A stretch of DNA of 64,000 bases from Brenneria sp. hezel4-2-4 (GCF_013155275.1 NZ_JABJXS010000005.1:124001-188000), one strand, 5' to 3'. Numbered from the stretch's first letter, positions 8,719 to 19,379 are shown. Numbers and translations: made by a program. Notes: generated by a model not told the origin, from the sequence alone.

Positions 8719-9671
8719 TAACTTTCCTCGGAACCGTAGCGGCTCAGGTAGTCGGCAAGCAGGGACAGGAAACCCTGTTCATCAATATCCCGCATCACCA
8801 GCGCATTCTCCGGCTGGCCGAGCTTGTGATAAAAATCGGCAAAAACATAACCCGCCGTTTGACCGGTAACCTGCACCCCGACGGCGGCGCTGACGCCGGT
8901 AAACAAGGCCGGCTTGAGTAGCCACGCCACCACGGTGGCATCATGGATCGGGCCGCCGTCACGGCCGAAACGGGCGACTTCGCTGCGGTCAAAGGTACGT
9001 AAAAGCGCGGCCAACGCTTTGCCGGGCGCGCCGCTGCGCCGTTCAATTTCATCAATCTGCACCGGGCGAATCAGCGCCTGAAACGTCATATCCAACGGCA
9101 TGATCGTCACCGGAACGCCGGCGGAAAAAACGATGGCCGCCGCGTGGGGATCGGCATACACATTGAAATCGGCCCAGGGAACCCGATTACCCAGCGCGCT
9201 AAACGCGCCGCTCATGGTCACAATCCGCCGAATGCCGCGCCCGACATCCGGGTGATGGCGTAAAGCCAACGCCAGGTTGGTCATCGGCCCCAGAGCGCAA
9301 ATCGTAATCGGATTGTTCTCCGCCGCCGCCCGACGCGCCGTACGCACCAGAAAATCAACGGCATGTTCCCGCTGCGGAAGAAAAGACGTATCCGGCACCA
9401 GGTCAGGGGAAAATGCCCCGATATGGGCATATTTTCCGTATACCTGACTACGCACCAGCGGCCCGTGGGCGCCGGCATAAACCGGAACATCGTTTCTGCC
9501 GGTCAACCCCACCACCTTGCAGGCATTGGCGAGCGCGGACGCCAGGGGAACATTGCCCGCCACGGCGGTGATCCCCAACACCTCCAGTTCTGGCGCCGCC
9601 AGCGCCAGCCAGATGGCAATCGCATCATCCACGCCGGGATCGGTATCAATTATAATACGTTGCGGCACCAT
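8718..9671 (-). CDS. Nucleoside hydrolase (IunH family), copy 2
   Basis: A 317-residue inosine-uridine preferring nucleoside hydrolase. It opens with IIIDTDPGVDDAIA (the calcium-binding DxDxxxDD motif). It has CALGPMTNLALAL in the middle, FNVYADPHAA, and GGPIHDATVV with the catalytic histidine near the end. Such enzymes split the N-glycosidic bond of ribonucleosides to base and ribose in the cytoplasm. I preferred the ATG at 9671, which lies one base after the stop of the upstream paralogue, because GAGAAAG precedes it; an in-frame ATG at 9689 is possible but lacks a ribosome site. The two hydrolases are distinct in sequence and may differ in base preference. Confidence 0.93.
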   Translation of the reverse strand: MVPQRIIIDTDPGVDDAIAIWLALAAPELEVLGITAVAGNVPLASALANACKVVGLTGRNDVPVYAGAHGPLVRSQVYGKYAHIGAFSPDLVPDTSFLPQREHAVDFLVRTARRAAAENNPITICALGPMTNLALALRHHPDVGRGIRRIVTMSGAFSALGNRVPWADFNVYADPHAAAIVFSAGVPVTIMPLDMTFQALIRPVQIDEIERRSGAPGKALAALLRTFDRSEVARFGRDGGPIHDATVVAWLLKPALFTGVSAAVGVQVTGQTAGYVFADFYHKLGQPENALVMRDIDEQGFLSLLADYLSRYGSEES

Positions 9672-9672
9672 C

Positions 9673-10626
9673 TCAGACTTTCTCGGCATAGCGGGTCAAC
9701 AGGTCGGAAAATAGCGCAAAAACCCGTTCGGCATCGACCTGGGTAACGACATCCACATTGGGCGGCCGGTCGGTCTTGCCGTACCAGTCGGCGACGGTCT
9801 GCCCCATGCAAAGCTCACTTTCGTGCTCAATGTAAACTCGCGCCTTTTCGGTGCGAAAACACGTCGGCGCCAGCATCCAGGCGATCACCAGCGGATCGTG
9901 GAGCGGCCCGCCGCGCGATCCGTAACGGCGAACATCGTTACGATCCCAAAAGGCCATCATCTCGCCCAACGGGACGGCGATGCGCCCGGCAAGCGCGATA
10001 AACCGCGCAACGTGGTCGGGCGTCAGAATCACCTGATGCGTGGCGTCCAGCGGCAAGGCGACGATGGCGATCGAGGAAGAGAACACCACATGCGCGGCGT
10101 GCGGATCGGCCAGCATATTGAACTCCGACGTCAGGCTGCGATTACCCGCCTGGCGATAAGCTCCGCCCATCATCACGATGCGTTCGATGCCGCCGGCAAT
10201 GTCGGGATTCAGACTTAGCGCCATCGCCAGATTGGTTAACGGCCCCAGCGTACATAACGTTATGCGCTTGCCGGAGGCGACCGCCTTTTCACATTGCTCA
10301 ATAATGAAACTCACCGCATGCTGTGGTTCAGCCTGCTTTTGCGGCGCCGGTAATACCGTATTGCCCAATCCGCTTTCACCATGAAACTGCCCATGAATAG
10401 GCTCCCGGAAAAGCGGGCGATGACAGCCCGCATAAACCGGAATGTCCGTTCGTTTCCCCAGTTCGGTAATCTGTAAAGCGTTACGAACGGTACGCTCCAG
10501 CGGTTGATTGCCGCAAACCGCGCAAATCCCCAGAATATCCAGCTCAGGCGCGACAAACGCGCTTAACAGCGCGATGGCGTCATCGATACCCGGATCGCAA
10601 TCAATAATAATCGGTACGGCACTCAT
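9673..10626 (-). CDS. Nucleoside hydrolase (IunH family), copy 1
   Basis: A 317-residue nucleoside hydrolase: IIIDCDPGIDDAIAL at the N-terminus, CTLGPLTNLAMAL, FNMLADPHAA, and GGPLHDPLVIAW carrying the active-site histidine. It is paralogous to the next gene in the operon and of the same length, which suggests a tandem duplication that has since diverged. It lies between the substrate-binding protein gene (ends 10725) and the second hydrolase. The pairing of peptide-type ABC genes with two hydrolases implies uptake and cleavage of nucleosides or nucleoside conjugates. Confidence 0.93.
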   Translation of the reverse strand: MSAVPIIIDCDPGIDDAIALLSAFVAPELDILGICAVCGNQPLERTVRNALQITELGKRTDIPVYAGCHRPLFREPIHGQFHGESGLGNTVLPAPQKQAEPQHAVSFIIEQCEKAVASGKRITLCTLGPLTNLAMALSLNPDIAGGIERIVMMGGAYRQAGNRSLTSEFNMLADPHAAHVVFSSSIAIVALPLDATHQVILTPDHVARFIALAGRIAVPLGEMMAFWDRNDVRRYGSRGGPLHDPLVIAWMLAPTCFRTEKARVYIEHESELCMGQTVADWYGKTDRPPNVDVVTQVDAERVFALFSDLLTRYAEKV

Positions 10627-10724
10627 CCGGTTATCGTTCCTTTATTCTTATTTTTTATCGAGTTAAAGCACAAACGGACGCCAGACCGCGACAAATGCAC
10701 GCTTGCCCGGCCCTGTTTCAACCG

Positions 10725-12275
10725 TTATTGCGCGGAGCGGACAAAATACGGCAGCGTGTAAGCGTCCGAGCGCCCCACATAGGTGTACTGCTTTTTCATC
10801 GCCCAGGTGTTGGACAGGAACATCACCGGGATTACCCCCAGATCGTTCATACCGATATTCATTGCCTCGGCCAATAGCGTTTCCCGCCGCGTGCTATCCA
10901 GCGTGGAGCGCGCTTCGTTCAGCGTTTTATCAAAGACAGGATTGGAATAACGACCGCGGTTGCCCTGGCCGGCATGGGGGCCGAAGGTTTCCAGCAATGG
11001 CCCCAGTACGCCGGAGGCTTCCCCGGTTTCAATCGCGGCGCCGCCCATAATCAAGCTGAATTCAAGACGGGATGCGCGCGAAAAATAGACGCTGCCCGGC
11101 ATCGTCACCACATCGGTTTTGATACCGACGCGGGTAAACATCTGACCGATGGCCTGAGCAATTTTAGAATCATTGGGATAGCGATCGTTCGAGGCGTGGA
11201 ATGTCAGCGTAAAACCGTTGGGGTAGCCCGCCGCCGCCAATTCCTGCTTAGCTTTCTCCGGATTGTAAACCGGCGCGGGAATGGAAGCGGAATACCCGAA
11301 ATACCCCTTCGGCACAAGCTGAGAGGCCTCAACCGCTTGCCCCTCCATAACACGCTCGACGATTGCCTGGCGATTAAGCGCTAAAGACATCGCCTGACGA
11401 ACTTCTTTTTTTAGTAATGGATTCTTGCCATCGGGACCTTTAGCGAACGGTGATTCGTCTCGCTGTTGGTCCATGTGCAAGTAAATAATACGATTCCCTG
11501 GTGTTGAAATCGTTTGTAGCTGATTGTTGTTTTCAATATTACGACTGTCGGCTGTTGGAACGTTTTCAATCATGTCCACATCACCGGATAAAATTGCTGC
11601 TACACGCGCACTACTGTTTTTAAACACGCGGATTGTGACTTTGTCCCATTCCGCTTTTTCCCCCCAATAATTGTCATTACGTTCAAGGACAACTCGGTCA
11701 TCAGGGACCCAGGAAACAAACTTGAAAGGCCCGGTGCCAATTACGTCTTTGCCGGAATTCAGCGTTTCCGTCGGTACGGTCTCAAGCCGGGCGGGTAAAA
11801 TGGAAACCCGGCTTAAATTATTCAACAGCAAGGGCGAAGGCGCCTTGGTGATAATCTGAAGCGTTAACGGATTTATTTCTTTAACTTCAGCAATATCACT
11901 TACATAAGGAGCATATGAGCTCGGGCTGTTTTTTGATGCCAGCGCAATCCGTTTTATACTGGCAATCACATCTTTGGCAGTGAAATCACTACCGTCATGA
12001 AACTTTACCCCTGGACGTAAGGTGAATTCCCAGGTTTTATCATCAATAATTTTCCATGATGTCGCTAAAGCAGGAGAAATTTGTTGTTTTTCATCCTGTA
12101 AAACCAGAGCGTCGAAAATATTGCGCGCCATTGCGCTATTTGGTCCACCCACATAAAACTGAGGATCCATTGACGTTGTGGATGAAGCCAGCCCAATATT
12201 CAGATCGGCGCTATATACCAAAGGCGAAGACGAAAATAAAACGGCAAAACATACGGCAAGCGTTGATTTTTTCAT
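10725..12275 (-). CDS. Peptide-class ABC transporter substrate-binding protein (SBP_bac_5)
   Basis: A 516-residue periplasmic binding protein of the DppA/OppA family. The signal peptide covers about residues 1-22 (KSTLAVCFAVLFSSSPLVYSA). The SBP_bac_5 pattern follows: GLASSTTSMDPQFYVGG, LVLQDEKQQISPALATSWK, WEFTLRPGVKFHDGSDFTAKDV, then GTGPFKFVSWVPDDRVVLERNDNYWG. It is the first gene of the minus-strand operon, divergent from a LysR regulator. It should set the specificity of the transporter. The associated nucleoside hydrolases point to a nucleoside-like ligand, but the family alone also fits peptides, sugars or nickel chelates. Confidence 0.93.
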   Translation of the reverse strand: MKKSTLAVCFAVLFSSSPLVYSADLNIGLASSTTSMDPQFYVGGPNSAMARNIFDALVLQDEKQQISPALATSWKIIDDKTWEFTLRPGVKFHDGSDFTAKDVIASIKRIALASKNSPSSYAPYVSDIAEVKEINPLTLQIITKAPSPLLLNNLSRVSILPARLETVPTETLNSGKDVIGTGPFKFVSWVPDDRVVLERNDNYWGEKAEWDKVTIRVFKNSSARVAAILSGDVDMIENVPTADSRNIENNNQLQTISTPGNRIIYLHMDQQRDESPFAKGPDGKNPLLKKEVRQAMSLALNRQAIVERVMEGQAVEASQLVPKGYFGYSASIPAPVYNPEKAKQELAAAGYPNGFTLTFHASNDRYPNDSKIAQAIGQMFTRVGIKTDVVTMPGSVYFSRASRLEFSLIMGGAAIETGEASGVLGPLLETFGPHAGQGNRGRYSNPVFDKTLNEARSTLDSTRRETLLAEAMNIGMNDLGVIPVMFLSNTWAMKKQYTYVGRSDAYTLPYFVRSAQ

Positions 12276-12316
12276 TCAATAAACCCTCTATTCCATGATT
12301 GATTTATGAAGTGTAT

Positions 12317-12399
12317 TAAATATTATGATTCTGAGTCTATGCGCTAGATTGAATAATGAAAAATTGCATTTTGTGTTAAATTGATAACTAAATATTATG
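12317..12399. promoter_or_regulatory. Direct repeats in the divergent SBP/LysR promoter region
   Basis: The 11-mer TAAATATTATG occurs at 12317-12327 and again at 12389-12399, 72 bases apart in the same orientation, in the 140-base gap between the transporter operon and its LysR regulator. This spacing, one copy near each gene, fits binding sites of the LysR protein, but nothing in the sequence proves it. Confidence 0.45.
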
Positions 12400-12415
12400 T
12401 TTGGGAGTGGGAAAG

Positions 12416-13312
12416 ATGCGTATCAATCCCCGTCAGGTTGAGGCTTTTCACAAAGTTATCCTTACCGGTGGGATCACAGCAGCAGCCAATATGATGCATA
12501 TCACTCAGCCTGCGGTGAGCCGTCTGATTCGCGACTTTGAATACGCTCTAAACCTAAAGCTGTTCGATCGGGACGGGCGGGGCCTTATTCCCCGAGCCGA
12601 AGCGATGAAGCTCTATCGGGAAGTGGAGCGTCTGTATCTGGGGCTGGATCACATTGCCCTGATTGCCGACGAAATCCGCCATGCCAAGGGCAGCGTGCTG
12701 CGCATCGCTTCCGTTCAGGCCTTGTCCTTTCTCTGCTCTGACGACGTGTTGCCTTCCGTAATCAGCAAATATCCTGATATCACTTTATTTTTAGATATAG
12801 AAAGCACCAGTCACATCACCAAGGCGATCGCCGGCAACCAGTACGATGTCGGCTTTATTTTTGGTCAGATCGGCACAAAAGGTCTGGAAGCCGAGACGCT
12901 GGCCGACGCCAGCGTGGTCGCGGTGCTCTCCATGGATCACCCGCTTGCCAAAGCGGAGACGATCACCATCGCCGACTTAATGCGCTATCGTGCGATTCTG
13001 CCGGGCCGCACCACGCCGTTACGGGCGGAAATCGATCTGTCGATCAGAAAAAACCTGGGGTATTTACCTAACCCGATTGAAACGTCAATGGCGAACTGCT
13101 GTGTATTGGCCGCAAAAAATATCGGCATTGGCGTAGTGGATTTCGTTACGGCGCTCAATAGCCAATCCCCGATTATCGTTAAACCGTTTAATCCCGATAT
13201 AAAAATGGCCTATTGTGCGGTTTATCCGCCACAAATTCCCAGAAGTCAGTTAGTTAATCACATCACTCAGTTGATGAAAGAAAAAATAATCGACTGTCTG
13301 GCGTTAAAATAA
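12416..13312 (+). CDS. LysR-family transcriptional regulator of the nucleoside transport operon
   Basis: A 298-residue LysR regulator. The N-terminal winged helix-turn-helix reads MRINPRQVEAFHKVI, GGITAAANMMHITQPAVSRLIRDFE and LFDRDGRGLIPRAEA. A substrate-binding domain follows with YDVGFIFGQIG and VAVLSMDHPLAKAETI. I chose ATG 12416, preceded by GGGAGTGGGAAAG, over a TTG 15 bases earlier. It is divergent from and 140 bases away from the ABC/nucleoside hydrolase operon, the usual arrangement for a LysR protein and its target. The inducer is unknown; a nucleoside or degradation product is likely. Confidence 0.9.
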   Translation: MRINPRQVEAFHKVILTGGITAAANMMHITQPAVSRLIRDFEYALNLKLFDRDGRGLIPRAEAMKLYREVERLYLGLDHIALIADEIRHAKGSVLRIASVQALSFLCSDDVLPSVISKYPDITLFLDIESTSHITKAIAGNQYDVGFIFGQIGTKGLEAETLADASVVAVLSMDHPLAKAETITIADLMRYRAILPGRTTPLRAEIDLSIRKNLGYLPNPIETSMANCCVLAAKNIGIGVVDFVTALNSQSPIIVKPFNPDIKMAYCAVYPPQIPRSQLVNHITQLMKEKIIDCLALK

Positions 13313-13478
13313 TACCAGACGGCAGCGACATATATTTTACCCATGACTTCATTGGCGAAAATACCGGGAATATATTCCCTGAAATAAATAGCAGGATAAT
13401 AATTATAAATAATCAGCTCTACCGTTGATGAACCCGCCGTAAGAGTGGGACACAAGAAAGCATCCCATCATAACCCCT

Positions 13479-13513
13479 CGGTAGGAGTAGGCCCGGGTAT
13501 CCCAGGCCTACCG
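13479..13513. repeat. Imperfect hairpin between the LysR gene and yidA
   Basis: CGGTAGG (13479-13485) and CCTACCG (13507-13513) are reverse complements, with an inner GGCC pair (GTAGGCC and GGCCTAC) that can form an alternative stem. It lies just after the yidA stop on the minus strand. No T-run follows on either strand, so it may be a REP-like or mRNA-stabilising hairpin rather than an intrinsic terminator. Confidence 0.4.
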
Positions 13514-13543
13514 GCGATTTTGTCAGCCGCAGGGCGGAGGCGG

Positions 13544-14362
13544 TTATTTGGCGTTAAGCACAAACTTCTCAATCGCGTAAGCCACGCCGTCTTCCATATT
13601 GGTTTTGGTGACGAACTGGCTGGCGGCTTTAATCTGATCGGTTGCATTGCCCATCGCCACGCCAAGCCCGGCATAATGAATCATCGCCAGATCGTTTTCC
13701 TGATCGCCCAGCGTCATGACGCTTTCACGGGGAATGTTGAGGTGCTCGGCCAACATTTTTACCCCTTCGCCTTTATTGACCCGCTTATCCAGAATTTCCA
13801 GATAATATTCGGCGCTCTTCAGGATGGTATAATTCTCGAATGCTTCCGGCGGGATTTGACTGATAGCCCGATCCAGCACCGGCGGCTCATCAATCATCAT
13901 CACTTTCGGGAACGTCAGGCGGCGATCCATCTCTTCCACCGTCCGATACTTCAACGGCATGCCGGTCAAATGCGCTTCATGAACGGTGTAAGCGCTGATG
14001 TCTTTATTCGCCGTATAGACAAAATTGAAGTCCAGGGCGTGAAAGTGGACGTTGAGTTTACGCGACATCGCCTCGAAGTAGAGATAATCATCAAAGCTAA
14101 GCGTGGTTTGCGCCACACACTCGCCATTCACGGTACGCTGCACCAGCGCCCCGTTGTTGGTGACGCAATAGCAGCCTTCCTGCTGTAAATCCAGCTCTTT
14201 CAGGTAACGTTCCACGCCAATAAACGGGCGGCCGGTGGCTAACACCACCTGTACGCCTTGCTCCCTGGCGGCGGCGATAGCGGCTTTTACGGCGGGTGAG
14301 ATTTGATTTTGGGGCGTCAGCAGCGTCCCATCCATATCGATTGCAATTAATTTAATAGACAT
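13544..14362 (-). CDS. yidA: HAD-superfamily sugar phosphatase YidA
   Basis: A 272-residue Cof-type HAD phosphatase. Motif I is IAIDMDGTLL (residues 6-15), motif II LATGRPF, motif III around the lysine in VNKGEGVKM, and motif IV LGDQENDLAMI. The whole sequence follows E. coli YidA, a cytoplasmic phosphatase acting on sugar phosphates such as erythrose 4-phosphate and alpha-glucose 1-phosphate. It lies downstream of the 6-phospho-beta-glucosidase operon but a terminator separates them. In E. coli yidA is also close to gyrB, so its place here partly reflects the ancestral neighbourhood. Confidence 0.93.
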   Translation of the reverse strand: MSIKLIAIDMDGTLLTPQNQISPAVKAAIAAAREQGVQVVLATGRPFIGVERYLKELDLQQEGCYCVTNNGALVQRTVNGECVAQTTLSFDDYLYFEAMSRKLNVHFHALDFNFVYTANKDISAYTVHEAHLTGMPLKYRTVEEMDRRLTFPKVMMIDEPPVLDRAISQIPPEAFENYTILKSAEYYLEILDKRVNKGEGVKMLAEHLNIPRESVMTLGDQENDLAMIHYAGLGVAMGNATDQIKAASQFVTKTNMEDGVAYAIEKFVLNAK

Positions 14363-14463
14363 AATTTTCTCAGCATCAAATTATCTGTTTCATGCTAACG
14401 CGATTCAGTGATGAAGTCGCCAGCGAAATGCGGCATGATGACGCGCAAACGGCGCATGCAAAT

Positions 14464-14490
14464 AAAAAAGCCGCGCTGGCCGCACGGCTT
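14464..14490 (-). terminator. Rho-independent terminator of the beta-glucoside PTS operon
   Basis: On the minus strand AAGCCG (14490-14485) pairs with CGGCTT (14473-14468) around a GC-rich centre, and TTTTTT lies at the 3' side (14469-14464). It sits about 20 bases beyond the stop codon of the 6-phospho-beta-glucosidase gene. Confidence 0.8.
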
Positions 14491-14509
14491 ACCTCGTCAA
14501 TCCTTCTCG

Positions 14510-16027
<1,518 letters not shown>

Positions 16028-16357
16028 CTACGTCGCCGGGGGCGTAAGCGCGGCAATCTTCCGATGTAAATAGATAAGCTCTTCAACCAGTTCACGACAC
16101 AGCATCGCGTTCATCAGGTGATCTTGCGCATGGATCAGAATCAGATTGACCGGTATTTTTCCACTCCCCTCATCCGCGCCAATCAGCGTCGTCTGCATCC
16201 GATGAGCTTTACGAGCGGCGCCGGCAGCCTCGGCCAGCAGCGCGTCAGCCTTATCCCAGTCCTGTTTTCTGGCGGCGCTCAGCGCTTCCATCGCGTTGGA
16301 GCGCGCTTCTCCGGCATGGATAATCAGTTCCATTATGGTGTTTTCATCCAGTTCCAT
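16028..16357 (-). CDS. PTS lactose/cellobiose-family EIIA component
   Basis: A 109-residue all-helical EIIA of the Lac/Cel family. The N-terminal IIHAGEARSNAMEALSAAR and the C-terminal NLILIHAQDHLMNAMLCRELVEELI include the phosphorylated histidine in HAQDHLM. It passes phosphate from HPr to the EIIB encoded upstream. Its ATG overlaps the EIIC stop by one base (TGATG). The C-terminus is short and lacks nothing known to be essential. Confidence 0.93.
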   Translation of the reverse strand: MELDENTIMELIIHAGEARSNAMEALSAARKQDWDKADALLAEAAGAARKAHRMQTTLIGADEGSGKIPVNLILIHAQDHLMNAMLCRELVEELIYLHRKIAALTPPAT

Positions 16358-17664
16358 CAGCGCGCCCCCTCGGTTTGTGCGCCGTCTTTTTCCTGCGCTA
16401 AAAGCTGGCGTTCATACAGTTTGAAAAACGGGTAATAAATCACCGACGACACAATAATCAATACCCCCACCAGCACCACCGCCCGCCAATCCCAGCCGGT
16501 GGACCAGGCCGCGCCGATCGGCCCCGGCGTCGTCCAGGGCGCCAGCGCTATCACATGGTTGACCAGATCGGTTCTGGTGGCGGTATAGGCAATGACGGCG
16601 TTAACCAGCGGCGCGGCGATAAAAGGAATAAACAACAGCGGATTCATCACCACCGGCGAGCCAAAAATAACCGGTTCATTGATGTTGAACATACTGGGCA
16701 CCACGGCCAGCTTGCCGATCGAACGCAGGTGCGCGGAACGGCTGCGCAGATAGAGGAACACCAGCCCCATAGTCGAACCGGAACCGCCCACCACAATAAA
16801 GAACTGCCAGAAGGGTTCGATAAAGATCTGGGTGATGGGCTCGCCCGCATTGAGCGCCTGCTGATTGATGCCCAGGTTGGTCAACCAGAAAGCCTGCAAA
16901 ATACCCGTCACAATCACCGCGCCGTGGATCCCGGCAAACCACAACAAATGGCACAGCAGCACGGCGATCAAAATAGCCGGCAGCGAATCCGAGGCGGAGA
17001 TAATCGGCGCGAAGATCGCCATAATCGCCTGCGGCAGCAGCATGTCAAACTGGCTTTGAATAAGCAGACTGAGCGGGAACAGCGTCAGGAAGATGGCGAG
17101 GATCGGAATGAGCAGGTCAAAAGACTGGCGGATCTTCGGCGGCACCTGCTCCGGCAGCCGGATACCGATATTACGCTTCTGGAGGAAATGCATTAACTCG
17201 GTGGTATAGAGCGAAACCAGGATCGCCGTAAATATCCCTTCGCCCCCCAGCGACCCCACCGGTAAGCTGCCGCCAGCCTGCGGCGCCGCCACCACCAGAA
17301 ACGACATCAGCGATAAACTGGCCGCCATAAAGCCATTCATCTTATAGCTTTGCGCCAGGTTATAGGCAATTGCGCCGACAATATAGAGCGCCATGATCCC
17401 CATGGTCATATTGTAGGGCATCATAATCTGTTCGCTATGGCGTGCCACCACCCCTAACCACCACCGGGCGAACGCCCACTGGCTGTCGGCGCTAAAAGGG
17501 GGATGAGCAAATAGCAGCATAAAGGAACCGACAATCAAAAATGGCATGGAGGCGATAAAACCATCTTTAATTGCCACAATATGGCGTTGACTGGAAATTT
17601 TTACGGCAACCGGACTGATACGGTTTTCAATTACGCTGAATAATGACTCACTGAATGTACTCAT
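16357..17664 (-). CDS. PTS cellobiose-family EIIC permease
   Basis: A 435-residue membrane permease with about ten hydrophobic segments and the Cel/Chb/Lac EIIC signatures FNINEPVIFGSPVVMNPLLFIPF and APWTTPGPIGAAWSTGWDWRA. It moves beta-glucosides across the inner membrane with phosphorylation by the separate EIIB and EIIA proteins. It overlaps the EIIA gene by a base and lies 16 bases after the EIIB gene, so all three are one transcription unit. Confidence 0.94.
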   Translation of the reverse strand: MSTFSESLFSVIENRISPVAVKISSQRHIVAIKDGFIASMPFLIVGSFMLLFAHPPFSADSQWAFARWWLGVVARHSEQIMMPYNMTMGIMALYIVGAIAYNLAQSYKMNGFMAASLSLMSFLVVAAPQAGGSLPVGSLGGEGIFTAILVSLYTTELMHFLQKRNIGIRLPEQVPPKIRQSFDLLIPILAIFLTLFPLSLLIQSQFDMLLPQAIMAIFAPIISASDSLPAILIAVLLCHLLWFAGIHGAVIVTGILQAFWLTNLGINQQALNAGEPITQIFIEPFWQFFIVVGGSGSTMGLVFLYLRSRSAHLRSIGKLAVVPSMFNINEPVIFGSPVVMNPLLFIPFIAAPLVNAVIAYTATRTDLVNHVIALAPWTTPGPIGAAWSTGWDWRAVVLVGVLIIVSSVIYYPFFKLYERQLLAQEKDGAQTEGAR

Positions 17665-17680
17665 TATTATTTCCCGTAAT

Positions 17681-17986
17681 TTAGCCGATCATCGCCAGCG
17701 CATCGTTGAGAACTTTCTCACCATTCATCATTCCATAATCAATGATATTGATAACGGCGATAGGCTTGTTTTGCGCAGCGGCAATCACTTTAAATTCCGC
17801 CAGCTTATATTTGATCTGCGGCCCAAGCAGACAGCAGTCATACTCTAAAATCGCCTCATTAAACTCTTCAAAACCAACGGCTTTTATCTCGACGGCGATC
17901 CCTTTTTCCCGCGCGACTTTTTCCATGCGCTGAACCAACATGCTGGTGGACATACCTGCTGCGCAACAGAGTAAAATCTTATTCAT
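17681..17986 (-). CDS. PTS lactose/cellobiose-family EIIB component
   Basis: A 101-residue EIIB. MNKILLCCAAGMSTSMLVQRM contains the phospho-accepting cysteine loop (C-A-A-G-M-S-T-S); LLGPQIKYKL is also typical of the family. I chose the ATG at 17986 over one four codons earlier because family members begin at this point and GTGAGGTG precedes it. It is the first gene of the PTS operon and is divergent from a LacI-type regulator 235 bases away. Confidence 0.93.
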   Translation of the reverse strand: MNKILLCCAAGMSTSMLVQRMEKVAREKGIAVEIKAVGFEEFNEAILEYDCCLLGPQIKYKLAEFKVIAAAQNKPIAVINIIDYGMMNGEKVLNDALAMIG

Positions 17987-18039
17987 CCTGCACCTCACCG
18001 CTTAATTTTTTTATTATTCAAGCAACATAACAAGCAATG

Positions 18040-18053
18040 TGCAACCGGTTTCA
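18040..18053. promoter_or_regulatory. LacI-family operator upstream of the beta-glucoside PTS operon
   Basis: TGCAACCGGTTTCA is a near-perfect palindrome centred on CCGG (one mismatch), the shape recognised by LacI/GalR-type proteins such as AscG. It lies 54 bases upstream of the EIIB start in the divergent promoter region, next to the LacI-type regulator gene. Confidence 0.65.
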
Positions 18054-18220
18054 TATTAAATTCTTCGTTTTTTGAACACGATCATGGATAAGGTTTATCA
18101 GCAATAAAAAACTTCCCTGTCCGCCGTTTAACGATTATAAAAAACGAGCTGTTTATCCTTATAATAAAAGGGGGAAGCAGAAAGCGGTTCCAGTTTGGCT
18201 TGGCGAATTGAGAAAACAGA

Positions 18221-19237
18221 ATGACAACCATGCTCGATGTGGCGAAAAAAGCAGGCGTATCAAAGGCGACGGTATCACGTGTGCTGACAGGTAATAACTA
18301 CGTCAGCCAAACCACCAAAGACCGGGTTTTCAAGGCTATCGAGGAGATGGGATACCGGCCAAATTTATTGGCGCGTCAGCTTGCCACCAATAAATCCCAG
18401 AGCATCGGGCTGGTCGTCACCAACACGCTGTATAACGGCCCTTATTTCAATGAGTTGCTTTTCCAGACCGCCACCATGACCGAGCAACACGGACGCCAGT
18501 TGATTCTCGCCGACGGCAAACACAGCGCAGAAGAAGAACAGCAGGCCATCAAGTTTCTGCTCGATTTACGCTGCGATGCGGTCATCATCTACCCGCGTTT
18601 TCTGTCCATTGCGGCGCTGGAAAACATCATCGAGCAACACCGGCAACCCATTATGGTGGTGAACCGGAAACTGAACCATCATGAAGAAAACGGCATCTGC
18701 GCCGACCATCAGTCGCACTGTTTTGACGCCGTCAATTACCTGATTGATAACGGCCATCGGGATATTGCGTTTATTCTTGGCGCGTCGGGATCGCCCACCG
18801 GGGAAAGCCGCTTCTCAGGTTATCGGCAGGCGCTGGCGGGAAAAGGCATTGCCTTCAACGACAAACTGGTGGTCGAGGGCGACTGGACGCCGGAAAGCGG
18901 TTACGCCGCCGTGAACACGCTGTACCAGCGAGGCATCGCTTTCAGCGCGCTGGCGGCCAGCAATGACGATATGGCGATTGGCGCGGCAAAAGCCTTTCGC
19001 GAAAAGGGAATCGCGATACCGGATGATGTCTCGCTGCTGGGCTTCGATGACCTGCCCCTGGCCTCCTGGGCGCACCCGCCGCTGACCACCGTTCATGTCC
19101 CGGTGGCGGAAATGATTAAGCGCACCCTTGAGAAACTGCTCTGTATGCTAGAGGGTAAAACCGCCGCGCCGTCTCCCCCGTTTCAAGGCTCGCTGATCGT
19201 TCGCGAATCGGTGGGCAAAGGCCCGGCGGCCCGCTAA
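18221..19237 (+). CDS. LacI-family repressor of the beta-glucoside PTS operon
   Basis: A 338-residue LacI/GalR regulator. The N-terminal helix-turn-helix MTTMLDVAKKAGVSKATVSRVL is followed by the hinge helix (PNLLARQLATNKS) and a sugar-binding domain with GFDDLPLASWAHPPLTTVHVP near the C-terminus. It resembles AscG. It is divergent from the EIIB-EIIC-EIIA-glucosidase operon with a matching operator between them, so local repression lifted by a beta-glucoside (phosphate) is the likely mode. A GC-rich hairpin (19250-19259 with 19265-19274) follows the stop but has no T-run. Confidence 0.92.
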   Translation: MTTMLDVAKKAGVSKATVSRVLTGNNYVSQTTKDRVFKAIEEMGYRPNLLARQLATNKSQSIGLVVTNTLYNGPYFNELLFQTATMTEQHGRQLILADGKHSAEEEQQAIKFLLDLRCDAVIIYPRFLSIAALENIIEQHRQPIMVVNRKLNHHEENGICADHQSHCFDAVNYLIDNGHRDIAFILGASGSPTGESRFSGYRQALAGKGIAFNDKLVVEGDWTPESGYAAVNTLYQRGIAFSALAASNDDMAIGAAKAFREKGIAIPDDVSLLGFDDLPLASWAHPPLTTVHVPVAEMIKRTLEKLLCMLEGKTAAPSPPFQGSLIVRESVGKGPAAR

Positions 19238-19379
19238 CCCCGGCGTTTACGCGCCAGGCCGAGCGCCTGGCGCGGCGCCAAAAAGATTGAACGCTAATAA
19301 TATGCGCAATATGCTACTGTTATTCCTATCGGCTTGCGACCTGCTTGATACAAGCATCGCTCACTAGCCTATATATTCC

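Noticed and set aside
13445-14188. A 247-codon plus-strand frame opposite yidA
   Set aside because: The HAD motifs of YidA on the minus strand explain the region; the antisense product has no features.
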